Assembly (NCBI RefSeq): GCF_001975825.1
Contig: NZ_MTKN01000063.1
Location: 1-48,656 of the forward strand
Direction: 5' to 3'
From: [Flexibacter] sp. ATCC 35208
Lineage (GTDB): Bacteria; Bacteroidota; Bacteroidia; Chitinophagales; Chitinophagaceae
DNA: 48,656 bases
The notes under the pieces are model-generated. The model saw only the letters and a program-made list of their open reading frames with translations, did not search any database and had not been told where the DNA came from. The translations under genes and the position numbers were made by a program. Positions 7,946 through 16,240 of this stretch are shown piece by piece (within the stretch, counting starts at the first letter, position 1; the number at the start of each line of letters is the position of its first letter).

Positions 7946-10302
7946 AAGCAGACTTATATATACGCGTCAGTACTGATGAACAGGCTGACAAAGGTTTCTC
8001 CCAGAGAGATCAGGAGGAACGTTTGCAGAAATATTGCCTTAACAATGGGATTACTGTCCGGAAAGTAATATTTGAGGATTATTCAGCGAAGACGTTTGAC
8101 CGGCCGGGATGGAGCAATGAGCTTTTAGACCTAAAGAAACGGAAAGGGCAGATTGATGTAATCCTGTTTACCAAATGGGATAGGTTTAGCCGTAACGCAG
8201 GAGATGCTTACCAAATGATTAATATTCTTCGTAAGCAGGGAGTAGAACCACAGGCCATAGAACAGCCATTGGATATGACAGTCCCGGAAAGCAAAATAAT
8301 GCTTGCGGTCTATTTGGCAACGCCGGAAGTCGAAAATGATCGTAGGGCACTTAATGTAAGATACGGCATGCGCAGGGCAAAAAAGGAAGGGCGGTGGATG
8401 GGGCCAGCTCCTGTAGGATATGTCAATAAGATAACAGAAGATTTCAGAAAGTATATAGCCCCTGAGGAACCTTCTGCCAGTATTATGAAATGGGTATTTG
8501 ATATGTTGGCAACCGGCCAGTATCAGGTAGAGCAATTATATAAGGAAGCCTGTTTAAAAGGCATTCGTTGCTGCAAGGCTAATTTCTGGAAATTATTGAG
8601 AAACCCGGTCTATTGTGGTAAAATATACCTATCTGCTTTTAAAGATGAAGAAAGTAAGCAGGTACAGGGTCTGCATGAACCTATTATATCGGAAGCACTA
8701 TTTTATGAAGTGCAGGATATATTGGATGGCAAAAAGAAGGATTACCGCACAAAAGTTGGTTCACAGGAAATAATGCAACTACGTGGCTATTTACTTTGCC
8801 CCAGATGTGGTAAACTATTAACGGGCAGTGCTTCTCGTGGTAGAAATGGCCAGTATTATTATTATCACTGCATTTCCTCCTGTGGTGCAAGATTTAAAGC
8901 AGAACAGGCTAATGACCTTTTTTCAAAGGAACTACGCAAATTTATACCCAACCCCGGCATGGCAGAATCTTATAAATACGTAATTAATTCCGCCTATAAA
9001 GTACATGCAAAAGGGCATCATGGTGAAGTCAGACAAATTACGGATCAGCTAAATGAAGCACAGGCTGATATTGTAAAAGCAAGAAAATTATTGTTAAGGG
9101 AGGATATTAGCGCTGCCGATTATAAGGAAATCAAAGCTGATTGTGAGAAAAGAATTACCCAACTTGAAGCCGGTCTAATAGAACTTTCCAGAACAACCAC
9201 TAATATAGAAGCCTTGCTTGACAAAGCAATAACATCTTTAGTCAGGCTTGAACAGCTGTATCTTGACAGTGATGTAAAGAAGAAGCGGCACATTATTGGT
9301 TCGATATTTCCCGAAAAACTCACTTTTGACGGATTCAATTATCGAACCACCCAAATCAACGAAGCCGTTAAGCTAATATACAGTCTGGACAAGGGATTCA
9401 CCCAAAATAAAAATGGACAAACCGAAACTAATTTCGATTTGTCCACTTTGGTGAACCGGATTGGATTCGAACCAATGACCTGCTGCTTAGAAGGCAGCTG
9501 CTCTATCCAGCTGAGCTACCGATCCGTTTTCCAAATTTCCCGTATATTTACCGTTTCATTTGGGAGTGCAAATCTAGTGAAAATTCCCTTTATAAAACAA
9601 ATTTTTGCCATTCAAAATTTAAAAAAATTTATGGACGTTAAAATTGAAGCAAGTTGGAAAGAAGTTTTAAAAGATGAATTTCAGAAATCTTACTTTGAAC
9701 AAATCGCCCTCCATCTCAAGCAGGAGAAGGCTTTGAACCGCACCATTTACCCTCCTGGCAACCTTATTTTCAATGCTTTCGACAAGACTCCCTTCGATAA
9801 AGTTAAAGTTGTTTTATTAGGACAAGACCCTTATCACGGTCCCGGACAAGCACATGGTTTATGCTTTTCTGTACAGGATGGCGTTAAACCTCCACCTTCC
9901 CTTGTGAATATTTTTAAGGAGCTGCATGCCGACCTCGGCCTGCCTATTCCACAAGGAGGGAACCTTACCAAATGGGCAGATCATGGCGTATTGCTCCTTA
10001 ATGCATTCCTCACTGTCCGCGCCAATGAACCCGCTTCTCACTCAAAAGTCGGCTGGGAAAACTTTACGGATGCGGTAATCAGAAAGGTGTCAGAAAATAA
10101 AAAAGATGTGGTATTTATTCTTTGGGGACGGTTTGCCCAGGACAAACAGGTACTGATAGATGCGACCAAACACCATATTCTGAAAGCGGCGCATCCATCG
10201 CCTTTCAGTGCTGATAAAGGATTCTTTGGCTGCAGGCATTTCTCTAAGACAAATGAACTACTGGCAAAAGCGGGTATTGAACCTGTGGATTGGAGTTTAT
10301 AA
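7942..10302 (+). CDS. Large serine recombinase whose frame reads through an antisense tRNA into ung
   Basis: Residues 1 to about 500 are a large serine recombinase: YIRVSTDEQ with catalytic Ser10, the EVENDRRALNVRYGMRRAKKEG hinge region, a recombinase domain, a zinc ribbon (CPRC, later HC and CGARF) and a long coiled coil around residues 350-430. It should integrate and excise the island. The frame then runs through the terminator (about 9414-9445), the antisense of tRNA-Arg (residues around NRIGFEPMTCCLEG) and in frame across the ung start at 9631 to the ung stop. No recombinase stop exists before 10302. The most likely reading is that insertion at the tRNA 3' flank removed or never supplied a stop; a functional recombinase-Ung fusion is unlikely, because ung has its own ATG. 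ATGA overlap with the 46-aa gene fixes the start. Confidence 0.8.
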   Translation: MKADLYIRVSTDEQADKGFSQRDQEERLQKYCLNNGITVRKVIFEDYSAKTFDRPGWSNELLDLKKRKGQIDVILFTKWDRFSRNAGDAYQMINILRKQGVEPQAIEQPLDMTVPESKIMLAVYLATPEVENDRRALNVRYGMRRAKKEGRWMGPAPVGYVNKITEDFRKYIAPEEPSASIMKWVFDMLATGQYQVEQLYKEACLKGIRCCKANFWKLLRNPVYCGKIYLSAFKDEESKQVQGLHEPIISEALFYEVQDILDGKKKDYRTKVGSQEIMQLRGYLLCPRCGKLLTGSASRGRNGQYYYYHCISSCGARFKAEQANDLFSKELRKFIPNPGMAESYKYVINSAYKVHAKGHHGEVRQITDQLNEAQADIVKARKLLLREDISAADYKEIKADCEKRITQLEAGLIELSRTTTNIEALLDKAITSLVRLEQLYLDSDVKKKRHIIGSIFPEKLTFDGFNYRTTQINEAVKLIYSLDKGFTQNKNGQTETNFDLSTLVNRIGFEPMTCCLEGSCSIQLSYRSVFQISRIFTVSFGSANLVKIPFIKQIFAIQNLKKFMDVKIEASWKEVLKDEFQKSYFEQIALHLKQEKALNRTIYPPGNLIFNAFDKTPFDKVKVVLLGQDPYHGPGQAHGLCFSVQDGVKPPPSLVNIFKELHADLGLPIPQGGNLTKWADHGVLLLNAFLTVRANEPASHSKVGWENFTDAVIRKVSENKKDVVFILWGRFAQDKQVLIDATKHHILKAAHPSPFSADKGFFGCRHFSKTNELLAKAGIEPVDWSL
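9404..9445 (-). terminator. Rho-independent terminator of tRNA-Arg
   Basis: Arms 9414-9427 and 9432-9445 pair at 13 of 14 positions around a CTAA loop. On the minus strand a T-rich tract (complement of 9404-9413) follows. It lies directly after the tRNA CCA end and inside the recombinase reading frame. Confidence 0.75.
9449..9525 (-). tRNA. tRNA-Arg (anticodon TCT), CCA encoded
   Basis: The 77-base minus-strand gene folds as a full cloverleaf: a 7-bp acceptor with two G-T pairs, D arm GCTC/GAGC, anticodon arm GCTGC/GCAGC with loop CTTCTAA (anticodon TCT), a 5-base variable loop, T arm ATTGG/CCAAT with loop TTCGAAT, discriminator A and encoded CCA. It decodes AGA. Its 3' side faces the serine recombinase, making its flank the apparent attachment site of the island. 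Confidence 0.95.
9569..9601 (-). promoter_or_regulatory. Promoter of tRNA-Arg
   Basis: On the minus strand TTTG (9598-9601) and TAGATTTG (9569-9576) match the Bacteroidota -33 and -7 boxes, with 21 bases between them. Transcription would start about 35-40 bases before the tRNA 5' end. Confidence 0.5.
9631..10302 (+). CDS. ung: Uracil-DNA glycosylase
   Basis: This is a 223-aa family 1 UDG, which removes uracil from DNA in base excision repair. The water-activating motif LLGQDPYHGPGQAHG (catalytic Asp66), the CFSV uracil-stacking Phe, LLLNAFLTV and the C-terminal HPSPFS loop are all present, and the length is normal. The ATG at 9631 is chosen because it gives the usual N-terminus; the same frame extends upstream through the antisense tRNA into the recombinase. 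It is a core chromosomal gene and so marks sequence outside the island. A hairpin at 10310-10362 ends the transcript. Confidence 0.95.
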   Translation: MDVKIEASWKEVLKDEFQKSYFEQIALHLKQEKALNRTIYPPGNLIFNAFDKTPFDKVKVVLLGQDPYHGPGQAHGLCFSVQDGVKPPPSLVNIFKELHADLGLPIPQGGNLTKWADHGVLLLNAFLTVRANEPASHSKVGWENFTDAVIRKVSENKKDVVFILWGRFAQDKQVLIDATKHHILKAAHPSPFSADKGFFGCRHFSKTNELLAKAGIEPVDWSL

Positions 10303-10309
10303 CAATATG

Positions 10310-10362
10310 TAGCTATAATGGTTACCCGTTACACCCTGTATAACGAGTACCCATTATAGCTA
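10310..10362. terminator. Bidirectional hairpin between ung and GH2 gene
   Basis: Arms 10310-10330 and 10342-10362 pair along 21 positions with a few mismatches around an 11-base loop. It lies between two converging genes and would serve both. Confidence 0.6.
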
Positions 10363-10373
10363 TATACTTTCTA

Positions 10374-12185
10374 TTATTTACCTGCTTTTAATTCATTACC
10401 CGCTCTAATCACCGCTTCATTCACTGCCTTCACCCTCTCTATATCCATTTTCTCCACCTCCCTGTCATAAGTCAACATCCCATTCACCTCATGCTCCACA
10501 TCCGTCGTCTGCGTATATATAGCTACACTCAATCCTTTATACCTCATCAATTGCTCCACCTGGTCCATCAAAAGCACATAACTATCCGTTAATCGCTCCT
10601 TAGTCGGTTCATAAGCATATGCATTATTCTCCACCGGCCACATATGCCCCCGTACAAACAAACCAACACCTCCAAATTCACCCAACGATGCCGCCCGCTT
10701 ATCATCCGGTACAGAAGCCCCATAAGGCCCCACGTAAATATGTGTATCTACAAAATCTCCATTTCCAGGATCACCTGCAGGCTCCTGATACCCAGGGTTA
10801 TTATTAAATCCTGAATTACCATTTACCAGCCTCGAAGGATCCAGCTTCTTTACCCAATCAGTCATTTCTTTTACATCAAATGCCCCCCAGTTTTCATTGA
10901 ATGGTACCCAGGTAATGATAGAAGGGGAGTTGTAAAGATCATCCATCATATCTACTAATTCCTTCCGGAAAGCACTTCTATTCTTTGCCGTATCTTCATG
11001 CTGATACCAGATAGCCGGCATATCCTGCCATACTAGCAGGCCGAGCTTGTCTGCCCAATAGTAAAACCGCTTAGGCTCAGTCTTCATATGTTTCCTGATT
11101 AAATTGAAACCAGCTTTTTTTGTAAACGAGATATCAGATCTTAACGCTTCTTCTGTAGGTGCCGTCAAAATGCCATCCGGCCAATAACCCTGATCCAGTA
11201 AGCCAACCTGCATGATAAATTTATTATTTAGCAGTGGTCTTATCACTCCATTTACTTTACCCAGTTTTATATCACGCATCCCAAAATAACTGCTGACTTC
11301 ATCTTTGATATTCCCTTTATTATCCGTCAGGGTTATTTTCAGATCATATAAAAACGGATCATCGGGCGACCATAATTTTGGCTCTTTTATTGGCATATAT
11401 AAAAGCGTGCCGGAGCGCCCTGAAATTTCAGACACTACGTCTGAACCATTCAATGCAACAGCCTTTACCTTTGCCTGATCTGCATCCACAAATACCTGAA
11501 GCCTGTTGTTGACAAGGTCAGGTAATAGCCGGATACTTTTAATATAATGTTCACTGACTGGCTCCAGCCATACACTTTGCCAGATACCTGATGTAAAGGT
11601 ATAATCGCCCCGTGGACCGTTTTTGCCGGAAGGTGTTCTGCCATCGTTAGGATCATGTGCTGCAACGACAATTGTGTTGGTACCAGCTCTTAGAAATTTT
11701 GTAATATTGATATTAAAGGAGCTATACCCACCAGCATGCACCCCGGCTTTTTCTCCATTGACAAATAAGGTCGCATCATGATCTACTGCATCAAAGTTGA
11801 TGATGATTTGCTTCCCTTTCCATGCGGCAGGCATTTCAAATGTACGGCGATACCACATATTGATTTCCTGATTCCGCGCAATACCTGACAGCACAGACTC
11901 CGGACAGTAAGGCACCAATATCTTTTCCGCTTTATCACTAAAAGCAATCGGTTTAACAGGGGCAAATGCACTCGCCACTTCTTTACCACCTATATAATCC
12001 CATTTCCCATTCAAACACATCCATTCCTTCCGCTCCAACTGCGGACGTGGGTAGTCAGGAAAAGGAACCGCTGCTGCCATCGCAGCTTTCGTCCATTGGG
12101 TAGGTAGTTTGGCTGTTTGGGCTTTTACGGAGAGTCCGTGGAATAATAGGATGCCCAAATATAGCAGGCAGTATTTTGTTTTCAT
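10374..12185 (-). CDS. Secreted glycoside hydrolase family 2 enzyme (beta-galactosidase/beta-glucuronidase type)
   Basis: This 603-aa protein starts at MKTKYCLLYLGILLFHG, a signal peptide ending near KAQ; an upstream TTG start would add three residues and is less likely. The order is the GH2 sugar-binding jelly roll (DAVDHDATLFVNGEKAGVHAG), an immunoglobulin-like domain and a TIM barrel. The expected acid/base Glu431 lies in PFNENWGAF and the nucleophile Glu503 in LGEFGG. It is short for GH2 enzymes, lacking the domains 4-5 of LacZ, and matches the compact Bacteroidota periplasmic forms. The substrate cannot be read from sequence. No SusC/D gene is adjacent, so it may trim side chains imported by other loci. 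Confidence 0.88.
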   Translation of the reverse strand: MKTKYCLLYLGILLFHGLSVKAQTAKLPTQWTKAAMAAAVPFPDYPRPQLERKEWMCLNGKWDYIGGKEVASAFAPVKPIAFSDKAEKILVPYCPESVLSGIARNQEINMWYRRTFEMPAAWKGKQIIINFDAVDHDATLFVNGEKAGVHAGGYSSFNINITKFLRAGTNTIVVAAHDPNDGRTPSGKNGPRGDYTFTSGIWQSVWLEPVSEHYIKSIRLLPDLVNNRLQVFVDADQAKVKAVALNGSDVVSEISGRSGTLLYMPIKEPKLWSPDDPFLYDLKITLTDNKGNIKDEVSSYFGMRDIKLGKVNGVIRPLLNNKFIMQVGLLDQGYWPDGILTAPTEEALRSDISFTKKAGFNLIRKHMKTEPKRFYYWADKLGLLVWQDMPAIWYQHEDTAKNRSAFRKELVDMMDDLYNSPSIITWVPFNENWGAFDVKEMTDWVKKLDPSRLVNGNSGFNNNPGYQEPAGDPGNGDFVDTHIYVGPYGASVPDDKRAASLGEFGGVGLFVRGHMWPVENNAYAYEPTKERLTDSYVLLMDQVEQLMRYKGLSVAIYTQTTDVEHEVNGMLTYDREVEKMDIERVKAVNEAVIRAGNELKAGK

Positions 12186-12233
12186 AATAAACAAAATACA
12201 AATAAAAATAGCCGCATTATAGCGTGTAGCTAT

Positions 12234-12455
12234 TTTTCATTGAATGTGATGGCGATGCCAGGACTGGCCAAAGCTGAGAAACTGGCAGAACTGAGTGTGA
12301 AGAGATTAAGCGCCGGCGCCAATGTGGTACAGGAGGCATAGCAGGCCGTAGCAAAAGCAGCACAGGTGTTTCTTGCAACAGGCGATGCTGCGATATTCCA
12401 GCAAGAGGCCATGTCACGTAGAAAACTCAACCAGCTATTTGTATCTTTGCAGTAA
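12234..12455 (+). pseudogene. Remnant of isocitrate lyase/PEP mutase family protein
   Basis: The frame reads SLNVMAMPGLAKAEKLAELS and then VKRLSAGANVVQEA, a TAG stop, and QAVAKAAQVFLATGDAAIF before TAA at 12453-12455. The NVxAxPGLxxxxxLxxLGVxRxSxG pattern is the C-terminal part of the isocitrate lyase/phosphoenolpyruvate mutase family. The first 180 or so residues are absent and the remainder has an in-frame stop, so it is dead. It lies between the GH2 gene and an AraC gene. Confidence 0.6.
12442..12449 (+). promoter_or_regulatory. Candidate -7 box of the AraC gene
   Basis: TATCTTTG matches TAnnTTTG exactly and lies 18 bases before the ATG at 12468, inside the tail of the dead lyase fragment. 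No -33 box stands out. Confidence 0.4.
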
Positions 12456-12467
12456 ACTATTTCATCT

Positions 12468-13349
12468 ATGGAAGATACGAGGGGCATGATGGACAAAATC
12501 AGGCATCACGATAAATTAGCTATCGCGTTGAATGAAAACTGTGCTATCCAACTACCGGATGATGTGAAAGCAATTTTGGTAAAACCTCACAGACTCTCCT
12601 TTTACTATTTTCAATACATGGTGAAGGGGTCCGCCACTTTTGTGGCTGACATGCAGCAATTTACTGTTGGGGATGGCGGACTGGTCTACGGTTTGCCTAA
12701 CCAGGTCTTTACCAAATTGCCTTACGATAAAAATATGCAGCAGTATGCGCTCTCTTTTGATGAAAGCACGCTGATGCTGTTGCCAGGTTCTTATCCATTC
12801 CTTGTCAATCCTTATAATGCCAATACTATCTCTTTTGACGAGGCTGCTCAGCAACGGGTAAAGAATCTTCTGGCCGGACTATTTCAGCTTTTGCATGCGC
12901 CTGGTAAACAGAAGAAGTCTGAAGTGATCCTCGCGCATTTGCATGCAGTACTGACTGAGTTTAATACCGCCTATTTTGAGCGGTATGAACGTAAGGAGGT
13001 GAACACCGGTTCCAAGTTATCAAAGTATATCGCCTTTAAATTGGCTGTAGAAACGAACCTGTCTGAGCAGCATGATGTGCAGGGTATTGCGGATAGACTC
13101 GCTTTAACTTCAAGCACCTTGTACGGTATTGTAAAGGAATTTGCAGGCGTTTCGCCCAAAGAGTGGATCACTAACCGGCTCATGCTGGAAGCACAGCGGA
13201 AATTACAATATTCAAAATTATCAGTGAAGGAACTGGCTTATGAGCTGGGCTTTACTGACCCCCGTTATTTCTCCCGTGTTTTCAAAAAGAGTACAGGGAA
13301 GCGTGTAAGCACCTATCTGTCCGAATTACAGGATTTGTCCCACAATTAA
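12468..13349 (+). CDS. AraC-family transcriptional regulator
   Basis: The 293-aa protein has an N-terminal cupin-like sensing domain (residues about 15-140) and a C-terminal double HTH: VQGIADRLALTSSTLYGIVK and then VKELAYELGFTDPRYFSRVFKKSTGKRVSTY. It is followed after 61 bases by an SDR gene on the same strand. That arrangement recurs at 34418-36262, so the regulator probably controls the reductase beside it. The inducer is unknown. Confidence 0.9.
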   Translation: MEDTRGMMDKIRHHDKLAIALNENCAIQLPDDVKAILVKPHRLSFYYFQYMVKGSATFVADMQQFTVGDGGLVYGLPNQVFTKLPYDKNMQQYALSFDESTLMLLPGSYPFLVNPYNANTISFDEAAQQRVKNLLAGLFQLLHAPGKQKKSEVILAHLHAVLTEFNTAYFERYERKEVNTGSKLSKYIAFKLAVETNLSEQHDVQGIADRLALTSSTLYGIVKEFAGVSPKEWITNRLMLEAQRKLQYSKLSVKELAYELGFTDPRYFSRVFKKSTGKRVSTYLSELQDLSHN

Positions 13350-13410
13350 AACGATTTGTCCCCATCGGCTGTTTTTCTGCCTGCTACCTTCGTTGCATAA
13401 ATCAGAAGGT

Positions 13411-14136
13411 ATGAAATCAGCATTAATAACAGGCGCTAACAAAGGTATTGGCTTTGAAGTAGCAAAAATACTTGCGCAAAAAGGTTTCTTTGTTTATTTA
13501 GGTAGCCGTGATCCTGAAAACGGCCAGGCGGCAGTTGAAAAACTGAAAGCCGAAGGATTGACCAATGTTTCAGCAATACAATTGGATGTGACCAGCCAGG
13601 CATCTGTGGATGCGGCAAGAAAAGCAATCGGTGCTTTAGATGTACTGGTCAACAATGCTGGTATTTCCGGTGTATCAGCGCAATCTGCATTAGAGACGGC
13701 AGCGGATCAGTATCAGAAAGTATATGATACCAATGTATTTGGTGTAGTAAGGGTGACACAGGCTTTCATTGATTTATTAAAAAACTCCCCCGAGCCTCGT
13801 ATTGTAAATGTAAGCACGGCTATGGCTTCGCTTTCTGCAGCAGCGGATATTTACAATAGCAATTATCCTAAGCGATATGTAGTATACCAGTCTTCCAAGT
13901 CAGCGTTGAATATGTACACGGTGAATCTGGCGTATGAGTTGCGGGATACTGCGTTTAAAGTGAATGCTGTTTGTCCGGGGTATACGCAAACTGATTTTAC
14001 GGGGCATCAGGGTACCAGTACACCTGAAGAAGCAGGGCAAAGGATTGCTAAATATGCGTTGATAGGGCAGGATGGTCCGACAGGGCAATATTTCAGTGAG
14101 GAATATTATCCGGCGCCGGCTAATTGTCCATGGTAA
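13411..14136 (+). CDS. Short-chain dehydrogenase/reductase
   Basis: The 241-aa protein begins at MKSALITGANKGIGFEVAKI; the longer frame uses a TTG six codons upstream and is less likely because AGAAGG sits just before this ATG. It has the TGxxxGIG dinucleotide site, the NNAG motif, the catalytic Ser region (NVSTAMASL) and YQSSK with the active Tyr and Lys. The dinucleotide-binding region (GSRDPENG) suggests NADP(H). It resembles plant-type carbonyl reductases acting on small ketones or quinones. It probably responds to the AraC protein upstream. Confidence 0.88.
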   Translation: MKSALITGANKGIGFEVAKILAQKGFFVYLGSRDPENGQAAVEKLKAEGLTNVSAIQLDVTSQASVDAARKAIGALDVLVNNAGISGVSAQSALETAADQYQKVYDTNVFGVVRVTQAFIDLLKNSPEPRIVNVSTAMASLSAAADIYNSNYPKRYVVYQSSKSALNMYTVNLAYELRDTAFKVNAVCPGYTQTDFTGHQGTSTPEEAGQRIAKYALIGQDGPTGQYFSEEYYPAPANCPW

Positions 14137-14215
14137 TTAGAATAGGAGGGGGGATTATAAATAAATGAAACTCCTGGGAATCGCATAAAATGGAATCTGA
14201 CTCCATCAGGTATCC

Positions 14216-14262
14216 GAATAAAAAGAGGGTGTATCAAAGTTAGATACACCCTCTTTTTATTC
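14216..14262. terminator. Long perfect hairpin after the SDR gene
   Basis: Two 20-base arms (14216-14235 and 14243-14262) pair perfectly around a 7-base loop, with an A-run on the left arm and a T-run on the right. It is a strong bidirectional terminator. Confidence 0.85.
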
Positions 14263-14622
14263 AAACCAGGTTGTTAAGTCGCCATTCCTGGGGTTGTTAT
14301 GATATAGTTATCCATTTGTAAAAGCCAGTTTTATGCAAAAGCGAAAATAATGGATAATCATAAGGTACACTACTTTATGGCAGGTACTGCAAAATGGCAA
14401 TCCGGGTGATGGCTTTTGCCATATTTGGTAGACATACCTGACTTGTTACTCCTGTATCGCAATATTTCGATATTGAACGGTTTTAGATGATATATTATAT
14501 ATATAAATACTTAAAATCAATGAGTTTGTCATATCCCAACTAAATTTGGCGAAAAAAAAGTTCAACTGCTCTTACTTTGAGTTACCTTCGCATCCCAATT
14601 TTCTGTGATAGATTTAATGTAA
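14263..14622. other. Gene-free region before fabH
   Basis: No coding frame could be supported. The stretch carries small inverted repeats (14308-14316 with 14349-14357; CAATAT and ATATTG around TTCG at about 14459-14474) and an A+T-rich part near 14485-14515. TACTTTG and TTACCTTCG near 14573-14590 may include a promoter box for the next gene, but none matches well. Confidence 0.5.
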
Positions 14623-15669
14623 ATGAGAAAGGATATCAGAGCTACCATCAGCGCACTAGGAGGCTATGTACCATCGAATATTTTGACAAATGAGTTTTTA
14701 TCGACAATCGTAGATACTTCCGACGAATGGATCAAACAGCGTACTGGTATTAAAGAAAGACGTATTGCAACCGCAGAAGATGAAGCTACTTCGGATCTGG
14801 CAGCATCAGCCATCAGGAACTTACTGGATACCTACCAGGTAAAACCAGAAGAGATTGAGGCGGTCATTCTGGCCACTGCTACTCCGGACCACTTATTGTC
14901 ACCAGCCAGTAGCCTGGTATGTAAAAAAAGCGGACTTAGCAATGCTTTTGGTTTTGACCTCAATGGGGCCTGCAGTGGTTTCCTGTTTGGTCTGACTATG
15001 GGGGCTAGTCTGATCGAAAGCGGCAGGTACAGGAAAGTCATTGTGGTGGGGGCGGATAAAATGAGCTCTATCGTTGATTATAATGACAGAAACAGCTGTA
15101 TTCTCTTTGGAGATGGTGCAGGAGCCGTTTTGCTCGAACCTACCACTGAAAACTACGGGGTAATGGATAGTGTACTGAGAACTGATGGCGCAGGAAATGA
15201 CGCGCTGCTGGTACCAGCCGGTGGGTCAAGACTGCCTGCTACGAATGAAACCTTACAGAACAGAGCGCACTATATCAAACAACATGGTGCATTGGTATTT
15301 AAGAATGCGGTAGAGTCCATGGCTACAGCCTCTGGTGAAGCCCTGGATCTCAATGACCTGGATGCAAACGAAATTGACTGGGTCATTCCACACCAGGCAA
15401 ATATGAGAATTATCCAGGCTGTGAGCGACAGACTCAATATTCCATTTGAAAAGGTAAAGATCAATATAGAAAGATACGGGAATACTACTTCGGCAACAGT
15501 ACCGTTAGTATTGTGGGATTTTGCAGAAGATTTTGAGCCAGGGCAGAATTTGCTGATCACTACATTTGGTGCAGGATTTTCGTGGGGAGCTACCTGTTTG
15601 AGGTGGGGACAGTTAATCGCAAAAAAGGAGCAATTTGAATATGCATTACCAGAAAGCGTAACAATATAA
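14623..15669 (+). CDS. 3-oxoacyl-ACP synthase III family enzyme
   Basis: The 348-aa thiolase-fold enzyme has the FabH catalytic triad: Cys117 in GACSGF, His257 in IPHQAN and Asn287 in RYGNTTS. FabH condenses an acyl-CoA with malonyl-ACP to start fatty acid synthesis. The gene stands alone between terminators rather than in a fab operon, and its tail (about 15 residues past the usual end) is extended. It may be the housekeeping enzyme or a second copy used for branched or specialised acyl chains. Sequence alone does not tell. Confidence 0.88.
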   Translation: MRKDIRATISALGGYVPSNILTNEFLSTIVDTSDEWIKQRTGIKERRIATAEDEATSDLAASAIRNLLDTYQVKPEEIEAVILATATPDHLLSPASSLVCKKSGLSNAFGFDLNGACSGFLFGLTMGASLIESGRYRKVIVVGADKMSSIVDYNDRNSCILFGDGAGAVLLEPTTENYGVMDSVLRTDGAGNDALLVPAGGSRLPATNETLQNRAHYIKQHGALVFKNAVESMATASGEALDLNDLDANEIDWVIPHQANMRIIQAVSDRLNIPFEKVKINIERYGNTTSATVPLVLWDFAEDFEPGQNLLITTFGAGFSWGATCLRWGQLIAKKEQFEYALPESVTI

Positions 15670-15691
15670 GATCTGATATTACAATATTGCA

Positions 15692-15716
15692 GGCAGCGGA
15701 AACGCTGCCTTTTTTA
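15692..15716 (+). terminator. Rho-independent terminator of the FabH-like gene
   Basis: GGCAGCG (15692-15698), loop GAAA and CGCTGCC (15703-15709) are followed by a run of T. It is a textbook terminator on the plus strand. Confidence 0.9.
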
Positions 15717-15724
15717 TTTAATTT

Positions 15725-15756
15725 TACAAAAACATACTAACTAGTATGTTTTTGTA
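15725..15756. promoter_or_regulatory. 32-base perfect palindrome, probable TetR operator
   Basis: Arms 15725-15739 and 15742-15756 are exact inverted copies (15 bases each) around AC; the core reads CATACTAACTAGTATG, the style of site bound by TetR/AcrR regulators. It ends one base before a TACTTTTG promoter box, so a bound protein would block RNA polymerase. A TetR gene lies about 1 kb downstream in the same direction. Confidence 0.75.
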
Positions 15757-15757
15757 T

Positions 15758-15765
15758 TACTTTTG
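15758..15765 (+). promoter_or_regulatory. -7 box of the membrane-protein pair
   Basis: TACTTTTG is an exact TAnnTTTG match 20 bases before the ATG at 15786 and directly after the palindrome. The expected -33 position falls inside the palindrome. Confidence 0.6.
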
Positions 15766-15785
15766 CATTGTTCAAGTGATTAACT

Positions 15786-16226
15786 ATGTATCAGACGATT
15801 TTAGTATTACATTCTATTAACCGTTACCTTGTACTTATCAGTCTTGTTTATTGTATAATAATGGCCTGGAACGGCGTGCGGGGAAACAAGGTTTTTTCCT
15901 CTACTGACAATACTTTCAGACATTTGACTGCGACTATTGCACATATACAGTTGATGCTTGGTCTTTACCTCTATATTATTAGTCCTGTTATCAGATATAA
16001 TGTGTTTGAAGAGTATACATTCTTTCGTTATTTACACATTGCATTGATGGTAATTGCTATTATCATAATCACAATAGGCTCCGCCAAAGCAAAGCGGATG
16101 GAAACAGATAAGTTGAAATTCATGACGATACTGCTATGGTTTTCACTGGCGCTATTGATCATATTGATCGCCATACCATGGCCTTTTTCACCATTGGCTC
16201 ACCGGCCTTATTTCAGATCATTTTAA
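15786..16226 (+). CDS. Four-helix inner membrane protein, cytochrome b-like
   Basis: The 146-aa protein has about four hydrophobic helices (starting near residues 10, 48, 80 and 115). Conserved-looking His residues occur in LHSINRYLVL, FRHLTATIAHIQLMLGLYLY and FRYLHIALMV, which could bind haem as in small Bacteroidota proteins annotated cytochrome b. That is a family impression, not proof. It is first in the TetR-governed unit and 14 bases before a second small membrane gene. Confidence 0.65.
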   Translation: MYQTILVLHSINRYLVLISLVYCIIMAWNGVRGNKVFSSTDNTFRHLTATIAHIQLMLGLYLYIISPVIRYNVFEEYTFFRYLHIALMVIAIIIITIGSAKAKRMETDKLKFMTILLWFSLALLIILIAIPWPFSPLAHRPYFRSF

Positions 16227-16240
16227 TCTTATTTAGTGTT

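Noticed and set aside
1..9448. A long direct repeat of the tRNA 3' end as the left attachment site
   Set aside because: I scanned for the tRNA T-arm sequence and found no second copy; serine recombinases need only a very short shared core and the left end is probably outside the window.
7942..10302. A true bifunctional recombinase-glycosylase enzyme
   Set aside because: The linker is antisense tRNA and terminator sequence, ung has its own start and normal length, and the fusion is best explained by where the island inserted.
12217..12496. Minus-strand frames of 66-88 codons
   Set aside because: They are antisense to the isocitrate lyase remnant and the AraC start; the plus-strand reading gives a recognisable family.
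13350..13410. TACCTTCG and TTTG as a promoter for the SDR gene
   Set aside because: The spacing between the two boxes is about 26 bases, too long for the usual arrangement, and the -7 box has a mismatch.
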